From Thermoplasmatales archaeon SW_10_69_26 (lineage in GTDB: Archaea > Thermoplasmatota > SW-10-69-26), in NCBI GenBank assembly GCA_003009755.1, contig PXUB01000026.1, positions 1 to 37,664 on the forward strand: a DNA stretch of 37,664 nt, written 5' to 3'. Below are positions 29,076 to 37,500 of this stretch, in pieces. The notes under the pieces are model-generated. The model saw only the letters and a list, made by a program, of their open reading frames with translations. It was not told the DNA's origin and made no database searches. The first letter of the stretch is position 1. Each line of letters opens with the position of its first letter. The translations under genes and the position numbers were made by a program.

Positions 29076-30418
29076 CGGAGCAAGACGTACTCTTGGTCGG
29101 TGGTGGAGCCCGGGAACACGCGATGGCGAAGGCGCTCGTCGACGGTGGCGCCCGCGTGTACTCGGTGATGAGCAACGAGAACCCTGGCGTCGCGGAGCTG
29201 GCCGACGACTACGCGATCGGCCAGGAGAAGCACGTCGCCGGGATCGTGGACAAGGCCCGCCAGTGGGGCTGCACGCACGCGCTCTCCGGCCCCGAGGGCC
29301 CGATCGCAGCCGGCGTGACGGACGCGCTCGCCGACGCCGGCGTCACGGTCGTCTCGCCCAGCCAGCAGGCGGGCCGCATCGAGACCGACAAGGCCTGGAT
29401 GCGGGACCTGATGGAGCGCCACGGCATCCCGGGCCGGGTCCGCAACCGTCACTTCGCGAACCAGCAGGGCCTGCGCGAGTACGTCGAGGAGCTGGGCGAG
29501 GTCGCCGTCAAACCGGTCGGCCTCACCGGCGGCAAGGGCGTCAAGGTCACCGGGGACCATCTGGCCGGGACCGAGGAGGCGCTCGAGTACGCCAACGACG
29601 TGTTCACGAGCGGCCTCGGCGGTGGCCAGGTCGTCATCGAGGAGAAGCTCGAGGGCGAGGAGTTCACCGTCCAGTGCTTCACCGACGGCGACACCGTCGT
29701 CCCGACGCCGCCGATCCAGGACCACAAGCGCGCCTTCGAGGGCGACGAGGGCCCCAACACCGGCGGCATGGGCGCCTACTCGGGATCGGAGGGCCTGCCG
29801 TTCCTCTCCCGCGTCGACTACGAGGCCGCCGTCGACATCGTGCGCGACATCGTGCACGCCCTGCGCGACGAGGATCGCCCCTACGTCGGCCCGATCTACG
29901 GCCAGTTCATGCTGACCGCCGACGGTCCCCGCGTCGTCGAGGTCAACGCCCGCTTTGGCGACCCCGAGGCGATGAACACGCTGGGGATCCTCGAGACACC
30001 GTTCACCGACGTCGTCGACGCGATGGCCGAGGGCACCCTCGACGAGCTCGAGGTCACCTTCGAGCCGACGGCGACCGTCTGCAAGTACGTCGTGCCCGAG
30101 GGCTACGGCTCGGACCCGACGCCGGACACCACGGTCGAGATCGACCGCGAGGCGATCGCCGAGACCGGCGCCGAGCTGTTCTACGCCAGCTGCGAGCCGA
30201 CCGAGGGTGGCGTCGTCACCACGACCAGCCGCACGCTGGCGCTCGTCGGCATCGCCGACACGATCGAGGACGCCAACGAGCAGGCCGAGCAGGCGCTCTC
30301 GCACGTCAAGGGTGAGGCGATCGACGCCCGCCACGACATCGGGACCGAGAAGCTCGTCCAACGACGCGTCGAGCACATGCGCGAGCTCGGTCGGCCGAGG
30401 AACCCGGAGTCGGTCTGA
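29072..30418 (+). CDS. purD: phosphoribosylamine-glycine ligase
   Basis: A 448-aa ATP-grasp enzyme of normal length that makes glycinamide ribonucleotide, the second step of purine synthesis. Signatures are the N-terminal GGGAREHA (residues 10-17), the ATP-grasp loop KPVGLTGGKGVKV, QDHKRAFEGDEGPNTGGMG and EVNARFGDPEAM. The TTG start overlaps the pyrE stop (TTGA); no nearer ATG exists in the conserved N-terminus. It ends the carS-pyrE-purD operon. Nothing is missing from the core. Confidence 0.96.
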   Translation: MTEQDVLLVGGGAREHAMAKALVDGGARVYSVMSNENPGVAELADDYAIGQEKHVAGIVDKARQWGCTHALSGPEGPIAAGVTDALADAGVTVVSPSQQAGRIETDKAWMRDLMERHGIPGRVRNRHFANQQGLREYVEELGEVAVKPVGLTGGKGVKVTGDHLAGTEEALEYANDVFTSGLGGGQVVIEEKLEGEEFTVQCFTDGDTVVPTPPIQDHKRAFEGDEGPNTGGMGAYSGSEGLPFLSRVDYEAAVDIVRDIVHALRDEDRPYVGPIYGQFMLTADGPRVVEVNARFGDPEAMNTLGILETPFTDVVDAMAEGTLDELEVTFEPTATVCKYVVPEGYGSDPTPDTTVEIDREAIAETGAELFYASCEPTEGGVVTTTSRTLALVGIADTIEDANEQAEQALSHVKGEAIDARHDIGTEKLVQRRVEHMRELGRPRNPESV

Positions 30419-30494
30419 CGGGTCCCGAAGGGTTGATCGCGTCCCCCAGCGTCTCTAACGGTACGACGGCAGTCCGGGGGACGGAGGTCGAGGG

Positions 30495-30614
30495 ATGACC
30501 GACTCGGCGGGGGACACCCAGGCGCTTGCCCGCCGGTCCCCCACAGGGGTGGCGTTGGCGACCGCCGCCACGCTCGGCCTGTACGCGATCTTCGGGGTCC
30601 GCCGGACGAGCTAG
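30495..30614 (+). CDS. 39-aa single-helix membrane protein
   Basis: A 39-aa protein: MTDSAGDTQALARRSP, a hydrophobic stretch of about 18 residues (TGVALATAATLGLYAIFG) and a basic end VRRTS. Codons end almost only in G or C. The ATG is preceded by GGAGGTC at good spacing, and a TCTCTAAC element about 40 bp upstream could be the promoter. It lies in the gap after purD. The function is unknown. Confidence 0.55.
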   Translation: MTDSAGDTQALARRSPTGVALATAATLGLYAIFGVRRTS

Positions 30615-30617
30615 GCC

Positions 30618-30716
30618 GTGGCCGCCATCGACCCCGAGCGGGACCAGGCGCGCCAGGACGCACGTCGGGGGCTGCGAGCCGCCGCCGGGGCGACGACGCG
30701 GTGCACCCCGGCGTGA
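30618..30716 (+). CDS. possible 32-aa basic protein
   Basis: An open frame from GTG 30618, starting 3 bp after the stop of the 39-aa protein, encodes MAAIDPERDQARQDARRGLR and a short Ala/Gly-rich tail ending in CTPA. Its third positions are mostly G or C, as in real genes. No ribosome site is evident, so coupling to the upstream gene would be needed. It may be noise. Confidence 0.3.
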   Translation: MAAIDPERDQARQDARRGLRAAAGATTRCTPA

Positions 30717-30843
30717 TGATGGGGGTCTGTTCCTCGGCCTCCCCAGAGGGCGTCGACCAACGGGCCGGTGGAGCGGAGGACCCTGAAGCCTCGAACGCGA
30801 ACCCTGAAACGCGCACGCCGGGCTACCCGGCCCGGGTTCGCCG

Positions 30844-31686
30844 GTGATCGACCGCATCCTCGTCGGCACGGACGGCAGCGAGCTGGCCGACCAGGCCACG
30901 CGGGCAGCCTTGCGGTTGGCCGAGGCCTGCCAGGCCGAGGTGCGGTTCCTGCACGCGATCGAGCAGCTGTCGATGCTGGGCCCAGCCCCGGAGATGGAGC
31001 CGCGGTTGGCGCGGGCCCGCGAGGACGCCGGAGAGGAGATCCTCGCGGAGAACCTGCGGTGGGCTCGCGAGCGCGAGGTCCCCGCCGACACGGTGCTGCG
31101 CGACGGGTCGGCCGGCGCGTTGCTGCTCCAGGAGGCCGAGGACTGGCAGGCCGATCTGGTGGCGGCCGGCTCGCGGGGACGCTCGGGCTTGGAACGAGCC
31201 GTGCTGGGCAGCGTGGCGGACGCGCTCGTGCGCAAGTCGCCGGTGCCCGTGTTGACCGTGCGGGAGTCGCCGTTCGTCACGAGCGGCTCGATCGAGCGCA
31301 TCCTGTTGCCCTCCGACGGCAGCGAGCTGTCGCTGACGGCGGCCCCCTTGGCCCTGGAGCTTGCGCGCCAGACGGGCGCCCAGCTGGACCTGTTGCACGC
31401 GATCGAGGACGCCTCCCCAGGCGAGAACGGGGACGGGACCCAACGAGCCTTGGACCCGCTGGTCGAGCGCTGCCGGGAGGCCGAGGTCGCCTTCGAGCGG
31501 TTCGCCGTCGACGAGGGTCCCCACCGCGCGATCGTCGACCACGCCGACGACCGCGAGGTGGACCTGGTCGTCATGGCCACCCACGGCCGAGGCGGGCTCG
31601 AGCGGTTCCTCGTCGGCAGCATCACGGACAAGATCGTCCGCACGGTGGGCCCGCCGTTGATCAGCGTGCGGCCCCACGAGGTCTGA
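30844..31686 (+). CDS. tandem universal stress protein (two UspA domains)
   Basis: A 280-aa protein made of two UspA domains (about residues 1-143 and 148-280). Each begins with a strand and DGS loop (ILVGTDGSELA and ILLPSDGSELS) and ends with the nucleotide-binding glycine motif: GSRGRSGLERAVLGS in the first and THGRGGLERFLVGS in the second. Tandem Usp proteins are cytoplasmic, often bind ATP and help in stress resistance. The GTG at 30844 starts directly at the conserved first strand; a GC-rich inverted repeat GGGCTACCCGGCCCGGGT region lies just upstream. No clear TATA box was found. Confidence 0.93.
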   Translation: MIDRILVGTDGSELADQATRAALRLAEACQAEVRFLHAIEQLSMLGPAPEMEPRLARAREDAGEEILAENLRWAREREVPADTVLRDGSAGALLLQEAEDWQADLVAAGSRGRSGLERAVLGSVADALVRKSPVPVLTVRESPFVTSGSIERILLPSDGSELSLTAAPLALELARQTGAQLDLLHAIEDASPGENGDGTQRALDPLVERCREAEVAFERFAVDEGPHRAIVDHADDREVDLVVMATHGRGGLERFLVGSITDKIVRTVGPPLISVRPHEV

Positions 31687-31891
31687 GCCCCGATCTTGGG
31701 CGCTACGCGTTCGCCGAGCTCGACGGGAGCCCAACGCTCGTCGTGCCCCCACGATGGCGGGCCCGCGAGACGAGAGCACGCGGAGATAGGGCTATGCTCT
31801 CACCATGGCCGGCGGCGCCCGGTCGAGGAACCGAACCGTGCCGTGCAAGCCCAGCGAGGCCACCGCGAGGGCCAAGCCAGACCCGGGAACC

Positions 31892-33394
31892 TCACGGGCG
31901 CGTCGACCGGCGGGCCTCGAGCGCGGTGTGCTGGTCGAAGACGTCGTGCTCGACGACCTCGGCGAACCCGGCCTCCCGCAGCTCGTCGGCGATCTGCTGG
32001 GCCGAGAGCCGGTGATCGACCGGCGGGCCCTCGTCGGTGTCGATCGGGGCCCAGTCGACGACGAGCATGTGGCCGCCCTGCTCGAGGACGCGGAGGACCT
32101 CGGCCAGCATCGTTCCACGGTCGTCGACCTCGTGGTGGAGGTTCACGGACAGGACGCGGGCGAAGGAGGCCCGTCGGAACGGGAGCTGGGTGGCCGAGCC
32201 CTGCACGGTGTGGATCGCCCGAGGCGAGCCCCGGGCGCGCTGGCGCAGATCGGCGAGCATGCGCTGGCTGTGGTCGAGCGCGACGACGGTCCCGGGCTCG
32301 AGGCTCTCGGCCAGGGGTCGGGCCAGGTAGCCGGTGCCGGCGCCCAGGTCCAGGCACTGCATGCCCGGCTGGGGGGCAAGCAGGTCGACGACGGTCTCGG
32401 GCGGCAGGCGCCGGGCACGGTCGTCGGCCTCGAGCTTGGCGCGGTCCTCGGGTCCCAGCCGGTGCTCGTCCACGAACGGGGACCGCGGTCCACGCCTTCG
32501 CCTTTTCGGGCTCGCGGGGCACGGCGAGACCGCGGCGAGGGCGACCTCACTCGTGCGGCAGGCCCCACCGTCGTCGTCCTCGTCCTCGCGGGCTTCCTGG
32601 AAGGCCTCGGTGAACCCGGCACCGAGGACACCGGCCGGGAGGGCGAACATCGCGACGCCGAGCAGCGCGGCAAGGCCGGCGATCAGACGGCCGCCTTGCG
32701 TGGCGGGCGTGATGTCGCCGTAGCCGACGGTGGACATCGTGATCAGGCCCCAGAACATCGTCTGCGGGATGCTGGAGAAGGCCTCGGGCTGAACGTCGCC
32801 CTCGACGACGTACATCGCGCTGGAGACGCCGAGCAAGAGCACGACATCGATGATGAGCACGGCGCCCAGCTCGCCTCGGCGAGCGTGCAGGACGCGACCC
32901 AGCGTGCGCAGGGCCGTCGAGTAGCGGGCGAGCTTGAGCACGAGCAACAGCAAGAACAGCTGCACGATCGAGGAGAACTCGGCGCTGCCGAGCGTGAGGA
33001 TCTGCGCCAGCAGCGCCAGGTAGAACGGGAGCAGGGCGAGCGCGTCGACGAGCGCCAGGGGCGTGGTCGCGTAGCGCAGTCGGCCCTCGATCGGGCCCTC
33101 GAACTCCTCCTCGCACGTGCACGCCCACAGGCGGAGCGCGTACTCGGCGGTGAAGCCGAGGACGGCGAGCACGAGCACCGTGTCCAGCAGCCAGCCGATG
33201 CTGGCCGCGACGGCGTCGACCGTACCCAGCAGGACCGAGGCGAGCGTGAGCACGATCGCGGCGACGATCGCCACGTCCACGCCGCGGCTCGCCCGGTCGT
33301 GCCCCTGGCCGGCAGACAGGAGATCGAAGACGCGAGCCCGGCCCGTCCGCTGGTGCGGTGGGCGGTGAGCCAGGTCGGGCGCCTCCGTGAACAC
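31892..33394 (-). CDS. voltage-gated K+ channel fused in frame to a SAM methyltransferase
   Basis: One open frame of 500 aa from GTG 33394. Residues about 38-265 form a six-helix Kv-type channel with a basic S4 (LKLARYSTALRTLGRVLHARR), pore helix and the K+ selectivity filter TVGYGD (222-227). Residues about 307-500 form a class I SAM methyltransferase (DLGAGTGY at 349-356, then VALDHSQRMLADLRQ and HEVDDRGTMLAEVLRVLEQGGHMLVVDW). The linker (270-306) has atypical codons around KRRRRG, and a GTG at 32473 could start a separate methyltransferase. A frameshift near the G4 run at 32477-32480 is also possible, because another frame looks better coding just upstream. The start follows from a TATA-like CTTCATC about 33 bp upstream. 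Confidence 0.75.
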   Translation of the reverse strand: MFTEAPDLAHRPPHQRTGRARVFDLLSAGQGHDRASRGVDVAIVAAIVLTLASVLLGTVDAVAASIGWLLDTVLVLAVLGFTAEYALRLWACTCEEEFEGPIEGRLRYATTPLALVDALALLPFYLALLAQILTLGSAEFSSIVQLFLLLLVLKLARYSTALRTLGRVLHARRGELGAVLIIDVVLLLGVSSAMYVVEGDVQPEAFSSIPQTMFWGLITMSTVGYGDITPATQGGRLIAGLAALLGVAMFALPAGVLGAGFTEAFQEAREDEDDDGGACRTSEVALAAVSPCPASPKRRRRGPRSPFVDEHRLGPEDRAKLEADDRARRLPPETVVDLLAPQPGMQCLDLGAGTGYLARPLAESLEPGTVVALDHSQRMLADLRQRARGSPRAIHTVQGSATQLPFRRASFARVLSVNLHHEVDDRGTMLAEVLRVLEQGGHMLVVDWAPIDTDEGPPVDHRLSAQQIADELREAGFAEVVEHDVFDQHTALEARRSTRP

Positions 33395-33596
33395 GGGCTC
33401 TCCGGGACGGGCGCGGGGGGTGATGAAGCTTGGTGGTAGTGGGAACGGTCCCCTCCGGTTGTCAGCCTGAGCTCGGCAAGGGTCGAGCTTGACGGTGGAG
33501 GCACAAGGGAAGGGCCGAGGCGAGCACCGTCGGGAACACGAGAAGAACGCTCCGCAGCGGGGGACGCCCGCCACGGAGCTCGTCGCCGGGAGGCCC

Positions 33597-34433
33597 TCAG
33601 CCGCGGCGCACGCGCAGTGCCCCGACGGCGCCCACGCTACCGATGGCCGCCATGGCGACCAGCGCCGGGTTCCCGAAGAACGGGATCGCCGTCACCTCGG
33701 CGGTGGGGCAGTCCTCGGCCTCGCCGGCCTCGTTGGCCGCTGTCACCTCGTAGGTGTACGTCGTCTCGGCCTCAGTTTCGGTATCCGTGAAGCTCGTATC
33801 GTTGGTCTCGGCCACGTGCAGCATCTCGCCGTCCTCGGTGGCACGGTAGACGTTGTACGTGCTCGCGTTGGCGGAGGCGTCCCAGCTCAGGCGGATGTTC
33901 TCGTTCTGCTGGGCTTGCGCCTCGAGGTTCTCCGGGCAGGCGGGAGGCTGGTTCCGCATCTGGTCGCCATCGCCCGAGCCATCGCACGTCTTGTAGTTCA
34001 CCTCATGGCTGGGCGGCCCGTGTTGTCCCTCTGCGTCGAACCGCAGGTAGATGAGGTAATTGTCACGTTCCTCGAGCGTGAACGGGCCCGCCTCGAAATC
34101 GTAGGTGCCGTTCTCGTTCTCCGTCCCGTTGAACGTGCCCACCGTGGTCACAGTGACAGTGGGTCCGGAACTGGTCGTGGCGTTGATCCACCCACTCTGA
34201 TGGGAGAGATTTTGACCCTTCACCCAGAACTCACAGTCCAGTTCCACCGGGTTCGTAGCCGTCGAGGTCCGGGGTTCTCCCTCTTCGCTATCGTGGAGCG
34301 TGAATCCCCCGTGATCCTCGGAGGACACGTGTGCCGCAGCTCCTCCCGCGAAGGCTCCGACCACCATCAAGCCAGCCAAGGCGAAGGAGATCCAGCGCTT
34401 GGCCCGTCGGATCGCCGTCTTGTTGGTGTCCAT
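33597..34433 (-). CDS. secreted surface protein with fibronectin type III domain and C-terminal anchor
   Basis: A 278-aa protein with a twin-basic signal peptide (RRAKRWISFALAGLMVVGAF, cleavage near AAA-HV), an N-terminal beta domain with sequons (about 36-155), a fibronectin type III domain (about 165-245: LSWDASANASTYNVYRATEDG, TTYTYEVTAANEAGE) and a C-terminal helix with basic tail (PFFGNPALVAMAAIGSVGAVG, then ALRVRRG), an archaeal-style anchor or sorting signal. ATG 34433 has a GCAGGTGAACC ribosome site. Adhesion or carbohydrate display is likely. It lies next to the carbohydrate-binding giant protein, same strand, 160 bp apart. Confidence 0.85.
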   Translation of the reverse strand: MDTNKTAIRRAKRWISFALAGLMVVGAFAGGAAAHVSSEDHGGFTLHDSEEGEPRTSTATNPVELDCEFWVKGQNLSHQSGWINATTSSGPTVTVTTVGTFNGTENENGTYDFEAGPFTLEERDNYLIYLRFDAEGQHGPPSHEVNYKTCDGSGDGDQMRNQPPACPENLEAQAQQNENIRLSWDASANASTYNVYRATEDGEMLHVAETNDTSFTDTETEAETTYTYEVTAANEAGEAEDCPTAEVTAIPFFGNPALVAMAAIGSVGAVGALRVRRG

Positions 34434-34593
34434 GTTGGTTCACCTGCACGCTGGCGTCCTCCAAGGGGGGTGATTAGGCGATTGAGGGACATTTGTGAGG
34501 ATACAGGGACGAACCGAGTGCCGACACAGCGAACCTCTCCCCCCGGGGCTTGGTCAAGAGGTGGCCGACGGCGGTCGGCGCAGGACCTGAGGA

Positions 34594-37500
34594 TTAGCCC
34601 CGCATGCTCACCACGTCCACGTGCAGGTTGCGGTCCTCGGTATCGGTGTAGGCATCGTTGGTGAAGCGGATCTCTACGTCGTGGCTGCCGGCCGCGACCG
34701 AGAGGGGTACGGTGTACTTGGTCCAGTAGTCGTGGTTCACGGTCCAGTTGGCGATGACGTTCCCGTTGACGTAGGCTTCCATGTAGGGCCATTGGCCGTT
34801 GGCGGGCTCGCCGCGGGCTATGACGCGGAGCTCGTTGGTGGCTTCGTCGACCGTGGCGGTGTCTTGGCAGGAGCCCTCGGTCCAGAGGTTCCAGTAGGTG
34901 TCGCTGGAGGCTTTGGAATCGGGTTCATCGTCGCCGACGTCGCAGGTCATGGCCTCGGCTTGTTCGACCCAGCGGACGATGTGGCGTTCGTCGAGGTAGG
35001 CTGCATCGAGGAGGAGATCGTTGTCCTCGCCGTTGTGGGCATGGTTGTTGGTGTAGCGGATCTCGAGGTTGTGGGCGCCTTCGGAGAGATCGACCTTGGT
35101 GGTGTAGGTTTTCCAGTCGGCGCTGTCGACCGTCCAGTTTTTGACGAGGTTGCCGTCGATCCAGGCTTCCATGGAGGGCCAATGGCTTCCGTCGATGGGG
35201 TCGCCGAGGGCGCGGATGCGAAGTCGGTGGGTGCCGTCGTTGTCGACGGTGAGGGGGGTTTGGCAGTAGCCGTCGTCTTGGAGGTTCCAGCGCGTGTCGT
35301 TGGAGGCTTTCTCGTCGTCGCCGGGGTTGCCGTCCGTGCACGCCATGGCTTCGGCTTGACCTCGCCAGATCTCGTGGAGGTGGCGGTCGATCTTGGTGAC
35401 GTCGATGTGGAGGTTGCGATCGTCCCCGCCGACGACGTTGTCGTTGGTGTACCGCAGCTCGAGCGTGTGGCCGCCGGCGGCGAGATCCACCGTGACACGG
35501 GGTCGGTGCCATGTGTCATTGGCGACGGTCCAATTGGCGACCTTTTCCCCGTCGATCCAGGCTTCCATGTAGGGCCACTCGTCCCCGTTGATTGGGTCCC
35601 CACGGGCCCAGACGTTGAGTTGGTGGGAGCCGGATTCGGAGACCGAGAACGAGATCGAGCAATCACCGTTTTGATCCAAGTTCCAATAGGCTCCGTTCGA
35701 GGCTTCCGAGTCTTCGCTCTCGCTGCCCACGCTGCAGGTCATGGCCTCCGCCTCGTCGTGGGAGAGGGGAACCCCGGCCTCGCTGACGTGTAGGGAGTCA
35801 ACGATCAGGTTCCGGTCTTCGCCGGTGTCGCTGTTGTAGTCGTCGTTGGTGAACCGGATCTCCCAGGTGACGTCGCCGTTCGACAGGTCGGCACGCGTGC
35901 TGTAGGCCTCGACGGTCCCGTCGTCGACGTCCCATTCGTCGACGAGTTCCCCGTTGGCGAACAGCTGCATGTGGGGCCGTTCCCCGTTGGCCTTCTCGCC
36001 TTCAGCGTGGATCGTGATTTCGCGTTCGCCGGGGATGGCGTTGGTCTCGGTTTGTCGGATCGAGCCGTTTTCCCACAGGCCCCAGGCCTCGTCGTAGCTG
36101 TATTCGTCGCCGGTGACGAGGCTGCCGACTTTTTTCGTGTCGAAATTTTCAGTTTGCGTGGCTTGGGGGAGGTCGGCTTCGCCGAGATGGAGGACGTCGA
36201 CGATCAGATTGCGGTCGTCGGTGTCGGTCTTATAGTTGTTGGTGAACTTGATCTCGAAGGTGACATCGCCCCCTGGTAGGTCAGCGCGCGTGCTGTAGGA
36301 TTCAACTTTGCCGTCGTAGACATCCCATTCGTCGATGAACGCACCATTGGCGTAGAGTTGCATGTGGGGGAGCTGGCCGTTGGCGGCTTGGCCTTCGGCC
36401 TTGATCGTGATGTCGTGAGGGCCGGGGTAGGGGTTGTGTTGGGTGTCTTGGATGGAGCCGTTCGTCCACAGCCCCCAGGCTTCATCGTGGCTGTACTGGT
36501 TTCCGGTTACCTTGCTGCCGACGTTGTGGGTTGTGAAATCCTCGGCTTGGGTGTCCTGGAGGTCGGGATCGCCGATGAAGACGATATCGACGAACAGGTC
36601 GCGGTTTTCGCCGGTGTTGTCGTTGTAGTAGTTGTTGGTGAAGCGGATCTCGAAGGTGATGTCGCCTTCGGGGAGGTCGACTTGGGTGTTGTAGGATTCG
36701 ATCTTCCCATCGTAGACATCCCACTCGTCGACGAGTTCCCCGTTGGCGAACAGTTGCATGTGCGGGAGCTCGTCGAGGGCTTGTTGGCCTTCGGCTTTGA
36801 TCGTGATGTTGCGGTCGCCGGGGTTGTGGTTGGTTTCGATGGTTTCGATCGAGCCGTTGGCGGCGATGTTCCATGCTTGGTCGCCGTTGTATTTCGTGTT
36901 GTCGACGAGGCGGCCGACGTGCTTGGTGTCGAAGTTCTCTGCTTGAATCGTTGAGTGCAGCGTGTCGGCTGTAGCTGTGTCTTCCTGGCGGAGCCAGTCT
37001 TGGACCTCGTAGAACCCGTCCTTCTTGTAGTCCATGTACTCGGAAGCGTAACCCCAGCAGCATTCCGCCGGGCCATGCCATTCGTTCTCGTTCCCGTCAT
37101 CGTTGAGGCTGCGGAAGATGAACCCCTGGAGGTCGTACTCTTCGTTGAAGGTGTCTGATTGGTAACGGAGTTCTGCAATTTCCTGGGCTTGTTCTTCCTC
37201 GTTCGTGTAATTGGAGCCTCCGCTTCCGTCGTCTCCCCAGGATGAGACGCCGAAGTCGTAGATGAAGGTCTGATCTGGATGGACGGGGTCGGGAAACTTG
37301 GTTTTCAGTTCGCTGAGGATGGTGTCGATGCGTTCGGCGGCGTCGGTGATTGGATAGCCCTGGTCACGGTAGGTTGACCATAGGAGTTGCGTGCCGAGGA
37401 TTTGGGATTTATTGACGGCGTCTTCGAATTTGGTCCAGTCACTGGTCCCCCACTCTCCGAAGCCGACGATCGTTTTCACGCCGTCGACGGCCCGGAATTT

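Noticed and set aside
31792-31900. A small minus-strand frame after the methyltransferase
   Set aside because: No start with a ribosome site, and the hydrophobic look is limited to a few residues.
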